NCBI GenBank assembly: GCA_038214135.1
Contig: JBBQSD010000170.1
Span: 1 to 11,680 of the forward strand
From: JANLSE01 sp038214135
GTDB lineage: Bacteria; Chloroflexota; Chloroflexia; Chloroflexales; Roseiflexaceae
Reading direction: 5' to 3'
Length of the DNA stretch: 11,680 nt
Shown here: one piece after another, positions 1-6,443 of the stretch
Position numbering within the stretch: position 1 is the stretch's first letter
How the letters are laid out: each line of letters starts with the position of its first letter
Program-made: the position numbers and the translations under genes
The notes under the pieces: model-generated
Told to the model about the DNA's origin: nothing
The model's database searches: none
Seen by the model: only the letters and a program-made list of their open reading frames with translations

Positions 1-138
1 CGCCCCTACGCTTGATGACGCTATCATAGGCCCGATTAAAGCGAACCGCCCCTACGCTTGATGACGCTATCATAGGCCCGATTAAAGCGAACCGCCCCTA
101 CCCTTGATGACGCTATCATAGGCCCGATTAAAGCAATC
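1..138. repeat. 46-bp tandem repeat, three units, cut by the window edge
   Basis: Three head-to-tail units of 46 bp occupy 1-46, 47-92 and 93-138. The first two are identical. The third has a g-to-c change at its tenth base and differs in its last four bases, next to the kinase stop codon (137-139). Each unit contains the palindromic half gctatcatagg and the words cccgattaaag and cgcccctac. The junction word cgaaccgcccctac (42-55 and 88-101) occurs again at 5845-5858 inside a cruciform repeat, so the array seems to incorporate half of that element. There are no unique spacers, so it is not CRISPR. The array may continue left of the window. Its function is unknown. Confidence 0.95.
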
Positions 139-1099
139 ACCGTGTCAATAATGCCTGTACCTCGCTACGGGTAGGCGGATCGCAGCCGGGGCGGGTGCAA
201 TTGAGGGCTGCGGCAGCCGATGCAAGGCGCAGGGTTGCGGCCAGCGCATCGGTTTCGAGCTGTAACAATGCGGCGCGGGAGAGCGCATCGCGTTCGGCCA
301 GGCCAGCCAATACGCCAGCATTAAAGGTATCGCCTGCACCGACAGTATCGGCCAATATGATGTTGAAGGCAGGGATGGTGATCGCTTCTGCCCCACGGAG
401 CGCCAGCCCACCACGCCCGCCCTGTGTCACAATCACGAGTGCCGGGCCAAGGCCATGGATGCGATGAGCAGCGGCTTCGACCGAGATCTCGGGCATGAGC
501 CAGCTCAGATCGGCAGCACTGATCTTGAAAATATCGACCATACCGGCCAGCCGATCAATCAATGCGCGGTAGGCGGCTGGATCACGAACCAGCCCAGGGC
601 GAATATTTGGATCGAACTGAATCAGTGCCTTGCCGCGTAATCGTTCAACGGCACTGATCACCGCTGTGGGTGTTTTGCCGCGCAGCAGGCTGATTGACCC
701 AACATGCAGGGCACGGGTGTGATCGAACATGGCCGACGGCAACTCTTCCGGGGTAAGCAATGTATCGGCGGCACCCTCGCCATAGAAGCTGAAGGCCGGC
801 TCATTATCCTCCACCGCAACAAAAGCCAGAGTCGTGAGCGCATCTGAGTCGATCAGGAAGCGGGTATCGATCTGTTGGCTCTCGGCATAATGGCGCAGGA
901 AACGTCCAAAGAAATCGTGGGCTACTTTACCGGCAAAGGCTACTGGTTGCCCAAGCCGGGCCACACCGACGGCGACATTCAGCGGTGATCCGCCCGGAAA
1001 CATACGGAATCCGGTTGTCTGACCATGTTCCTCAATTGGCAGGAAGTCGATGAGGATTTCGCCCATGCTGGTAATGAGATGCGACACATGCCCTCCCAT
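137..1099 (-). CDS. PfkB-family carbohydrate kinase (fructokinase-like)
   Basis: A predicted cytosolic sugar kinase of the ribokinase/PfkB family, transferring phosphate from ATP to a sugar hydroxyl. It has 320 residues, the usual family size. The N-terminal GEILIDFLP strand (13-21) and GGSPLNVAVGVARLG (36-50) match PfkB signature 1. DTVGAGDTFNAG (251-262) is signature 2, with the catalytic base Asp257 and the anion-hole GAGD. FDPNIRP (162-168) is typical of fructokinases, but the true substrate cannot be read. The start is uncertain: ATG 1099 has no clear Shine-Dalgarno, the GGGAGGG at codons 2-3 could serve a start slightly downstream (GTG codon 5 is very close; ATG codon 12 is far). It is transcribed divergently from the FucU-type mutarotase across 226 bp, so both may act on one sugar route. 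Its stop lies in the end of the 46-bp array. Confidence 0.93.
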   Translation of the reverse strand: MGGHVSHLITSMGEILIDFLPIEEHGQTTGFRMFPGGSPLNVAVGVARLGQPVAFAGKVAHDFFGRFLRHYAESQQIDTRFLIDSDALTTLAFVAVEDNEPAFSFYGEGAADTLLTPEELPSAMFDHTRALHVGSISLLRGKTPTAVISAVERLRGKALIQFDPNIRPGLVRDPAAYRALIDRLAGMVDIFKISAADLSWLMPEISVEAAAHRIHGLGPALVIVTQGGRGGLALRGAEAITIPAFNIILADTVGAGDTFNAGVLAGLAERDALSRAALLQLETDALAATLRLASAAAALNCTRPGCDPPTRSEVQALLTR

Positions 1100-1162
1100 T
1101 GTGTTTCAGGGTTGCTGTATGCAATAACTCTAGCTGTATGAGTGAGTATAGCGTATTGTGCC

Positions 1163-1271
1163 AAGCTGACGTGACCACGTGACCGAATGACCAGGTGACT
1201 GTGCTTGATTAATGCGGTACAGCTTCGATCAAGCCACATGTCACCGTGTCAGATGTCAGATGTCGCCGTGT
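1163..1271. repeat. GTGAC/GTCAC palindromic element, left copy
   Basis: Between the divergent kinase and mutarotase genes lies an imperfect palindrome. Its left side carries repeated GTGAC words (about 1169-1199) and its right side the complementary words GTCAC and GTCAGA (1240-1262). The central loop holds gcttgat...atcaagc (1203-1209 and 1228-1234). The 19-bp segment 1216-1234 reappears exactly inverted at 1809-1827 in the right copy beyond the mutarotase gene. Similarity continues inward (1235-1244 against 1799-1808) with small changes. No protein is encoded. The promoters of both flanking genes must lie in or beside this element, so an effect on expression is possible but unproven. Confidence 0.8.
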
Positions 1272-1325
1272 TATTATAGGTATATCCCTATCTCACGAAA
1301 TCTCACCATACACAGGAGGGTGTCG

Positions 1326-1748
1326 ATGCTGACCTACAAACTGCTCCATCCACAGATTCTTGCTGCACTTGGTGGTGCTGGTCATGGGGCATTGGTGCTG
1401 ATCGCCGATGGAAACTATCCCGTTGATACCCGTGGCCATGCACTTGCAAAGCGGGTATACCTTAATCTGGCACCCGACATGCTCAAGGTGACGGATGTGC
1501 TGGAGGTGCTGGCTGAAGCGATCCCGATTGAGGCAGCCAATGTGATGGTTCCTGACAATGGTGCAGAGCCAGCGATTTTTGCTGAATTTCGTGCGCTGCT
1601 GCCAAGAATCGAGTTGCAGCCGCTGGGCCGCTTCCCATTCTATGACATGGCCCGCAGCCAGGAAACCGCATTGGTGATCGCAACAGGTGAGCGCCGCATC
1701 TATGCCAATATCCTGCTGACAATTGGGGTTGTTCCGCCAGGCGAGTGA
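1326..1748 (+). CDS. fucU: RbsD/FucU-family sugar mutarotase (L-fucose mutarotase-like)
   Basis: Predicted to interconvert anomers of a free sugar (L-fucose, or D-ribose in the RbsD branch) before phosphorylation or isomerisation. It is a 140-residue protein, the normal FucU length, and would form a cytosolic homo-oligomer as known for the family. GHG at 19-21 supplies the conserved His20, and ADGNYP (27-32) the conserved Asp28. RFPFYDMAR (102-110) and TGERRIYANILL (120-131) match the C-terminal FucU signature with Tyr106, Glu122, Tyr126 and Asn128. The start ATG 1326 is fixed by AGGAGGG at 1314-1320 with five bases between; an upstream in-frame ATG at 1212 lies in the repeat and lacks this support. 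The neighbouring PfkB kinase suggests a sugar-use pair, although no transporter or isomerase is present. FucU rather than RbsD is favoured, but substrate is inferred. Confidence 0.9.
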   Translation: MLTYKLLHPQILAALGGAGHGALVLIADGNYPVDTRGHALAKRVYLNLAPDMLKVTDVLEVLAEAIPIEAANVMVPDNGAEPAIFAEFRALLPRIELQPLGRFPFYDMARSQETALVIATGERRIYANILLTIGVVPPGE

Positions 1749-1880
1749 CAAGGTGACACGATATTCCCTGACACAGTGACATGGTGAAGGGGTGACATGG
1801 TGACATATGCTTGATCGAAGCTGTACCACCTCTATCCAGCACAATCACCATGTCAGCATGTCAGGTTGTCACTTGGTCAA
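1746..1880. repeat. GTGAC/GTCAC palindromic element, right copy
   Basis: Directly after the mutarotase stop is a second GTGAC-rich palindrome. Tandem variants of gtgacatgg run from about 1746 to 1803. Complementary words follow at 1845-1880, including tgacatggtga (1793-1803) paired exactly with tcaccatgtca (1845-1855). The loop contains gcttgatcgaagctgtacc (1809-1827), the exact reverse complement of 1216-1234. The element fills the gap to the convergent lipoprotein gene (stop at 1886) and could act as a bidirectional 3' structure. There is no T-tract, so it is not called a classical terminator. Confidence 0.8.
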
Positions 1881-1885
1881 GCGCT

Positions 1886-2629
1886 TCAGGGTGAAACCGG
1901 GCGGATGGCCAGGGCAATGAGGGTGCCATTATGCCAGTAGCCTTCGATCTGCACCTGCCCGAACCGCACCTTGCCACCAGGGGCGCTGTTTAGTTGTGCG
2001 AGAAGGGCAGTATCATCTGCGGTCCAGCGCAGCTTGACTTGCCGAGCTGCTGGCTGTGGGACGCCGCCAGAGCCGAGCCGATCAACCAGAACCGCTGAGG
2101 TATCGCGGGTGACGATACCACCATTGACTCGGACAACGCGGCCTTCATAATAGCCAGTGTTGTCCTGAAGGTTTGCGACGCTGGTCTCTTCTGGCACGAT
2201 CACAGTCAGCATTGCGTCGCGCAACTGGCGGCGATAGATGCCACTTGGCCCATATGCTCCAGGCTCGCTGAGTGTTCCACGAGCAATAACGATTGCTGAG
2301 CGCACTGGATCAGAACCACTCAGCGCTCCAGTTATGTGCAGCATGGCTGGATCTCCACACCAGATTGCATCAACTGGATTGCCAAGTGCTTGTGGCTGGG
2401 CTGCTGCAAAACTTGCCGACCCAACCAACAATGCCCCACTTTCACGCACCAGTAGATAGCCAAGGGTTATTATTTGCCCTTGCGCAGGCAACCCGCCAAA
2501 TGGCGTAAATGGCACGACTGTTGGCGCGGGTGGGAGCTGCGGCGTGGGTTCTACAGATGCGGCGCAGGCGCTGAGCAGAACCAAGAACCAAAAACCGATA
2601 ATCATGAGAATGTATGGAAATCTTGTCAA
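1886..2629 (-). CDS. Predicted lipoprotein of unknown function
   Basis: I do not recognise the family. The 247-residue product begins with a lipoprotein signal: Arg3, a hydrophobic stretch (about 6-20) and the lipobox LSAC with Cys22 as lipidation site. A Pro/Thr-rich linker follows (25-48), typical of an export tether. The rest (about 50-245) is predicted soluble and beta-rich, with one other cysteine (Cys91), suggesting an extracellular, membrane-anchored domain. The start is a TTG at 2629, preceded by AGGA about nine bases upstream. The only later in-frame ATG (2605) would leave a 13-residue signal without a positive charge. Signal-peptide bases around 2578-2597 consist of AGAACCA-type repeats like those in the adjacent intergenic region. 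It converges on the mutarotase gene and is divergent from the helicase gene. No function is proposed. Confidence 0.82.
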   Translation of the reverse strand: MTRFPYILMIIGFWFLVLLSACAASVEPTPQLPPAPTVVPFTPFGGLPAQGQIITLGYLLVRESGALLVGSASFAAAQPQALGNPVDAIWCGDPAMLHITGALSGSDPVRSAIVIARGTLSEPGAYGPSGIYRRQLRDAMLTVIVPEETSVANLQDNTGYYEGRVVRVNGGIVTRDTSAVLVDRLGSGGVPQPAARQVKLRWTADDTALLAQLNSAPGGKVRFGQVQIEGYWHNGTLIALAIRPVSP

Positions 2630-2655
2630 TCCTGGTCATCCTAGCTGATAGGCAA

Positions 2656-2738
2656 GTATTCAGGAGTCAGGAGTCAGGAGTCAGAATACGGGAACCAGAA
2701 CCGAGAACCAAGTATTCAGGAGTCAGGAGTCAGAATAC
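2656..2738. repeat. Two copies of a GTATTC-(AGGAGTC)n-AGAATAC repeat
   Basis: Copy one (2656-2689, 34 bp) and copy two (2712-2738, 27 bp) begin with gtattc and end with gaatac, which are reverse complements. Between them are tandem 7-bp aggagtc units: three in copy one, two in copy two, which exactly explains the length difference. The spacer between copies is made of GAACC words (2691-2709). A third copy lies on the opposite strand at 6989-7022. These are dispersed, non-coding, palindrome-bounded repeats. Confidence 0.92.
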
Positions 2739-2826
2739 CCCGAACCTACCCTGAACAAAAGAATAAGAACCGTGTAGTGCGGACCTATGTGTCCGCCCGA
2801 ACCGAGAACTGCGGAACTGCCCTCAC

Positions 2827-2862
2827 CCCGCCCTGCGGGCACCCCTCTCCGATTCGGAGAGG
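2827..2862. repeat. Two small GC-rich hairpins in the helicase upstream gap
   Basis: cccgc-cct-gcggg (2827-2839) is followed by a perfect 9-bp-arm hairpin, cctctccga-t-tcggagagg (2844-2862). The stretch resembles 'cccctctcc...ggagagg' intergenic repeats that I recall from Chloroflexota genomes, which is memory, not a search. No T-tract follows on the plus strand. Together with the repeats at 2656-2738 it fills the 354-bp gap (2630-2983) between the divergent lipoprotein and helicase genes. I see no gene in that gap. Confidence 0.7.
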
Positions 2863-2923
2863 AGCCGAGGAAAGGTCTAGACGCGGGCGCGTAGCCCAGC
2901 AAAAAATATCCCTTTACCTGCAA

Positions 2924-2977
2924 TATAATAAAATGATGCCTTATGTAGCGCATTCTATCACCAGAATCGGGTACAAT
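2924..2977 (+). promoter_or_regulatory. Two candidate -10 boxes upstream of the helicase gene
   Basis: TATAAT at 2924-2929 precedes an in-frame ATG pair (2933 and 2936). TACAAT at 2972-2977 ends six bases before ATG 2984, the favoured start. Neither has a convincing -35 hexamer at 16-18 bp. No Shine-Dalgarno lies before either ATG. The spacing would place transcription starts at or next to the ATGs, consistent with leaderless mRNA. This is inferred from motif position only. Confidence 0.45.
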
Positions 2978-2983
2978 ACGGAT

Positions 2984-4663
2984 ATGACATTTGATCCAAC
3001 AAACCCACTGATTGTCCAGGGTGACAGGACATTGCTGCTCGAAACGCAAAACGAGCGTTTTGCAGCAGCCCGCGATGCGATTGCGTCGTTTGCTGAACTC
3101 GAAAAAAGCCCCGAATACATCCATACCTACCGGATCACGCCGCTTTCGCTGTGGAGCGCTGCGGCAGCGGGCATGCGCCCGGAAACAATTGTGACACGGT
3201 TGCAGTCGTTTGCCAAGTACCCTGTGCCGGGTAATGTGATTGCCGATATTAATGAGCTTGCTGGGCGTTGGGGCCGCCTGAAGCTCATGCCGATCAATGA
3301 TGAGATCCAGCTTGTTGCTGATGATCGGGCCTTGCTGATCGAACTCGCCCGCCGCCAGGAGATTGGCCCGCTGCTTGGTGGCCCGCGTGGTGAACGCAGC
3401 TTTGCGGTTCCACCTGCGAACCGTGGCGTGCTCAAACAAGCCCTGGTTCAGGCTGGCTGGCCGGCGGAAGATCTGGCTGGCTATACCGAGGGTGAGGCGT
3501 TTGCGATCACGCTGCGTGAGGGTATCTTCCATGTGCGTGATTACCAGCTTGAGGCCGCAGATGCCTTCTATGCCAGTGGCGATGTTCGCGGTGGTTCGGG
3601 TGTGATTGTGCTGCCGCCAGGTGCCGGCAAGACAATCGTTGGGATTGCGACGATGGCGAAGGTTGGCCAATCAACGCTGATATTGACGACCAACCGGACT
3701 TCGGTGAACCAGTGGCGGCGTGAGTTGCTACAGAAAACCACGGTTCGTACGGATCAGATCGCTGAATATACCGGTGGCTCAAAGGATATTGGCCCGATCA
3801 CGATTGCGACCTACCAGATGTTGACTCATCGGCCCGATAAGGATGGTGGCTTCCCGCATATGCGGCTGTTCAATGAGCGCGAATGGGGCCTGATTGTCTA
3901 TGATGAGGTGCATCTGCTGCCAGCGCCGGTGTTCCGCGCCACTGCCGAGATCCAGGCTCGGCGGCGGATTGGGTTGACGGCAACGCTGGTTCGTGAGGAT
4001 GGACGCGAGGGCGATGTGTTCGCGCTGATTGGCCCGAAAAAGTATGATGCACCATGGCGCGATCTGGAACGGCGTGGCTGGATTGCCGAGGCCAGTTGTA
4101 CGGAGGTGCGGCTTGATCTGCCAGAGACGCAGCGCATGGAATATGCTGTTGCCGAACAGCGCGATCAGCACCGGATTGCGGCAGAAAACCCGCGTAAGCT
4201 GCAACTATTGCGGGCCATCCTGAATAACCACCCTGGTGCGCCTGCGCTGGTGATTGGCCAGTATATTCGCCAGATCGAGGAGATTGCGACGAGCCTCAAG
4301 GCACCCTTGATCACGGGCAAGATGCCGCAACGTGAGCGCGATAAGCTGTTTGATGCGTTCCGGGCTGGCGATGTTGAACTACTGGTGCTTTCGAAGGTTG
4401 GCAACTTTGCGCTTGATCTGCCGGATGCCGAGGTGATGATCCAGGTTTCGGGAACCTTTGGATCGCGCCAGGAAGAGGCGCAACGGCTTGGGCGAGTGCT
4501 GCGCCCCAAACCAGATGGCCGCCAGGCCCACTTCTACTCACTCGTCACCCGCGATACTAGTGAGCTGGATTTTGCCCATCATCGCCAGTTATTCCTGGCC
4601 GAACAGGGCTATACCTACCGCATTCTGGATGCATCGGAAGTACTCACGCCGGTCAATTCATAG
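2984..4663 (+). CDS. XPB/Ssl2-like superfamily 2 DNA helicase
   Basis: A 559-residue ATP-dependent DNA helicase of the XPB (ERCC3/RAD25) type, expected to act in DNA repair or transcription-linked unwinding. Residues 1-180 form the N-terminal region with YRITPLSLW (48-56). RDYQ (185-188) resembles the Q-like motif. GAGKT (213-217) is Walker A, DEVH (307-310) the Walker B/motif II box, and TAT (332-334) motif III. RED (337-339) is the XPB-specific motif, and QEEAQRLGRVLRP (496-508) is motif VI with the arginine finger. All key residues are present. The start ATG 2984 gives MTFDPTNPLIVQGD, as I expect for bacterial XPB; the frame is open upstream to 2777, but that stretch runs through intergenic hairpins. 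No XPB-associated nuclease (Bax1-like) gene is adjacent. The last 49 bp overlap the convergent glycosyltransferase gene. Confidence 0.93.
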   Translation: MTFDPTNPLIVQGDRTLLLETQNERFAAARDAIASFAELEKSPEYIHTYRITPLSLWSAAAAGMRPETIVTRLQSFAKYPVPGNVIADINELAGRWGRLKLMPINDEIQLVADDRALLIELARRQEIGPLLGGPRGERSFAVPPANRGVLKQALVQAGWPAEDLAGYTEGEAFAITLREGIFHVRDYQLEAADAFYASGDVRGGSGVIVLPPGAGKTIVGIATMAKVGQSTLILTTNRTSVNQWRRELLQKTTVRTDQIAEYTGGSKDIGPITIATYQMLTHRPDKDGGFPHMRLFNEREWGLIVYDEVHLLPAPVFRATAEIQARRRIGLTATLVREDGREGDVFALIGPKKYDAPWRDLERRGWIAEASCTEVRLDLPETQRMEYAVAEQRDQHRIAAENPRKLQLLRAILNNHPGAPALVIGQYIRQIEEIATSLKAPLITGKMPQRERDKLFDAFRAGDVELLVLSKVGNFALDLPDAEVMIQVSGTFGSRQEEAQRLGRVLRPKPDGRQAHFYSLVTRDTSELDFAHHRQLFLAEQGYTYRILDASEVLTPVNS

Positions 4664-5760
4664 GCCGCCAGCGTGAGTTCCGCCGTGCGCTGCCAACTGA
4701 ACTGTGCTGCGCGAATTGGCCCGGCTGCGCGCAATTGTGCGCGCAGTTGTGCATCACCCAGGAGGCGTTGGATTGCGCTGGCGAGTGCCTGGGGATCGGC
4801 CACATCCACGGTGAGCGCTGCATCACCAACAACCTCGGGTAGGCTGGATGTGTTGCCGCATAGCACTGGCACGCCACATGCCAATGCTTCGAGTGGTGGC
4901 AACCCAAAGCCCTCATACAGTGATGGGTAGATAAACAATTCGGCTGCGCTATACAATTCTGGCAGATCGGCGGCTGGCAGATCAGGCAGAAACCGAACCA
5001 TGCCAGTAAGGCCCAGTTGCACAACCAGATCGTGGGCCTCACCATAGTTGCGATCCCAATGACCGGCGATGACCAATACTGGCAGTGCTATGGTTGCATT
5101 CTTGGCAAGCATGTGCCATGCTCGCAACAAGCCCAGAATATTCTTGTGCGGCTTATTTGATGCCAGCGTCAGGGCATATGGTTCGGGCAGCGTATAGCGA
5201 TCTCGCAGCGCAGCAGTCATTGTAGCTGGTTGCTGGTGGAATTGTGGATCGGCGGCCAATGCTGCCACGGTGATATTTTCAACAGGAATATGATAGGCCG
5301 CAACCAGATCAGCACAGGCGCTTGCAGAAATTGCCAGCAGACGACTCGATGAGCGGATCGTCAGGCGATGCAGCAGATCGAACAGGATACGGGCGCGAGG
5401 TGTGACGGCATGTGGGAAGCGGCGCGGAATGATATCGTACAGGGTTGTGATCGACGGGCAGGGCAGGCCAACATAGGGCCGCACATAATAGGTCGCGTGG
5501 TATACATCGGCATGCAGTGCTCGTAACAATGCCGGAATGCGAACATGCTCGGCGATACTGAATGGCTGGGTATCGGTTGGAATGAGCCGGATGCCAATAT
5601 TTGTGAGATTGTAGCGTGTATTTGGCATGGTTGGGCAGGTGAGTGCAATGAACTCGTGCGGTGTGTTGAGCGTTGCCAGGGCTGCCAGCAGGTTATAGAC
5701 ATAGCGCCCAATGCCGGGGAAGTGGTCGGCAACTGGCCGTGCATCGATGACGATCTTCAT
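4615..5760 (-). CDS. GT4-family glycosyltransferase
   Basis: A 381-residue GT-B fold retaining glycosyltransferase, predicted to transfer a sugar from a nucleotide donor during surface polysaccharide or glycolipid synthesis at the inner face of the membrane. The N-terminal Rossmann half starts MKIVIDARP and contains GIGRY (16-20) in the glycine loop. The C-terminal half has the donor-binding EX7E element, EGFGLPPLE, with Glu283 and Glu291, followed by ACGVPVL (294-300). KPHKN (203-207) fits the phosphate-binding Lys region. It ends at the normal length for the family. ATG 5760 has AAGGA five bases upstream (5766-5770). The gene is monocistronic here and its 3' end overlaps the helicase coding end by 49 bp on the other strand. 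The acceptor and sugar cannot be deduced. Confidence 0.92.
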   Translation of the reverse strand: MKIVIDARPVADHFPGIGRYVYNLLAALATLNTPHEFIALTCPTMPNTRYNLTNIGIRLIPTDTQPFSIAEHVRIPALLRALHADVYHATYYVRPYVGLPCPSITTLYDIIPRRFPHAVTPRARILFDLLHRLTIRSSSRLLAISASACADLVAAYHIPVENITVAALAADPQFHQQPATMTAALRDRYTLPEPYALTLASNKPHKNILGLLRAWHMLAKNATIALPVLVIAGHWDRNYGEAHDLVVQLGLTGMVRFLPDLPAADLPELYSAAELFIYPSLYEGFGLPPLEALACGVPVLCGNTSSLPEVVGDAALTVDVADPQALASAIQRLLGDAQLRAQLRAAGPIRAAQFSWQRTAELTLAAYELTGVSTSDASRMR

Positions 5761-5792
5761 AGGTATCCTTGTGATGGGCAGGTCTGTTATTA

Positions 5793-5859
5793 GGTAGGGG
5801 CAGTTCGCGAACTGCCCATCGTGGCAAATTTCGTGGACGGTTCACGAACCGCCCCTACC
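5793..5859. repeat. Cruciform-forming palindromic repeat
   Basis: Outer arms ggtaggggc (5793-5801) and gcccctacc (5851-5859) are perfect reverse complements. Inside is a 20-bp perfect palindrome at 5798-5817 (gggcagttcg and its complement), and a second one at 5838-5851 (cggttc-ac-gaaccg). The whole can fold as a three-way or cruciform structure. It lies in the 5' region of the glycosyltransferase gene and just before the S10 relic. The right half cgaaccgcccctac is shared exactly with the 46-bp array at the left edge of the window. Non-coding. Confidence 0.9.
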
Positions 5860-5909
5860 GCCGTTTGTTATGGAGCACAGATATGACCAACAAACCGGAA
5901 CAGGCCGAT

Positions 5910-5978
5910 GTGCATACCTGGAGCTATGCCCAACACGAGAACCGTTATGTCGATGTGGCCGATACATTACGCATGGCG
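5910..5978 (+). repeat. 69-bp direct repeat, copy A (misplaced)
   Basis: Identical to 6329-6397 except one base (a5916 against c6335), 419 bp apart. Copy A follows the ninth codon of the relic and encodes the VH-WSYAQHENRYVDVADTLRMA segment in frame with ATG 5883. Its right end fuses to the GEYAT segment at the shared tetramer ggcg (5975-5978). It is inferred to be a duplicate of copy B. Confidence 0.93.
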
Positions 5979-6328
5979 AATATGCGACAGCCTTGCTGAA
6001 GGGTGCTACGCTGCCCGATGCCGAGCGGGCGCGGATTGTTCGCCGATTGGCGGCCTATACTGGCCTGACGGCTGAGTATATCGAGCGCAGCAATCTTCGC
6101 ATCCAGGATCATCGTTTTGTGAAGGAACTGCTGCGAACGAGCCAGCGCACTGTTGGGCGGTTGGATAGCCGGTTCACTGGCATTGACCGCGATTCGGTTG
6201 GTGAATCGACCGAGCAGGACTCGAGTTTGGCGGCGATTATTGGGCCATACACGGCGGCGCTGTACCAGTATGTGCGGGCCGATCTTGGCTTCGAGAGCGA
6301 TCTGCCATATGAAGTGCTCACCGGGCGG

Positions 6329-6397
6329 GTGCATCCCTGGAGCTATGCCCAACACGAGAACCGTTATGTCGATGTGGCCGATACATTACGCATGGCG
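6329..6397 (+). repeat. 69-bp direct repeat, copy B (native position)
   Basis: Partner of 5910-5978. Here the segment follows LPYEVLTGR, the order expected in S10 carboxypeptidases, so this copy is judged original. Confidence 0.92.
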
Positions 6398-6423
6398 CTC
6401 GCCACCAATGAGATAAACTATAG

Positions 6424-6443
6424 CCGCAGGCTTCAGCCTGCGG
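6424..6443. repeat. Perfect hairpin at the end of the membrane-protein gene
   Basis: ccgcaggct (6424-6432) and agcctgcgg (6435-6443) pair perfectly around a two-base centre. The minus-strand stop codon of the PF04020-type gene (6433-6435) falls in the centre. It also marks where similarity of the S10 relic ends, so it may be an inserted palindromic repeat. It could stabilise or end the minus-strand transcript, but no run of T follows, so intrinsic termination is weakly supported. Confidence 0.65.

Larger units (their letters stand above)
5883..6411 (+). pseudogene. Degraded S10-family serine carboxypeptidase gene
   Basis: Remains of a peptidase S10 (serine carboxypeptidase-like) gene. A GGAG at 5872-5875 and ATG 5883 give an intact-looking N-terminus (MTNKPEQAD). 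This is joined to VHTWSYAQHENRYVDVADTLRMA, which belongs near the C-terminus, and stops at 5997-5999 after 38 codons. A different frame then carries the family's middle region (about 5975-6411): GEYATALL, a helical stretch, RRTVGRLDSRFTGIDRD-like residues, IIGPYTAALYQYV, FESDLPYEVLTGRVHPWSYAQHENRYV and DTLRMALATNE. By memory of roughly 500-residue homologues, about 265 residues including the catalytic Ser region are missing after the N-terminus. The C-terminal Asp and His regions are also missing. No active enzyme is possible. Translation past 6411 is antisense to the next gene and not meaningful. Confidence 0.85.

Noticed and set aside
1..138. CRISPR array
   Set aside because: Units are contiguous with no unique spacers, and no cas gene is present.
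1886..2629. Assigning the lipoprotein to a specific binding-protein family
   Set aside because: Only the signal, linker and beta-rich character are visible; no family motif could be named with confidence.
2777..2983. N-terminal extension of the helicase by up to 69 residues
   Set aside because: The extra codons cross intergenic hairpins and low-complexity repeats, and have no ribosome site. The family-like N-terminus starts at 2984. Only the short 16-residue extension from 2936 stays a minor possibility.
2723..3670. A 315-codon minus-strand open frame
   Set aside because: It lies antisense to the helicase, whose motifs are intact, and its translation is rich in Arg, His and Cys without recognisable domains. 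It is a shadow frame.
3779..4204. 141-codon minus-strand open frame
   Set aside because: It is antisense within the conserved helicase core and has no domain features.
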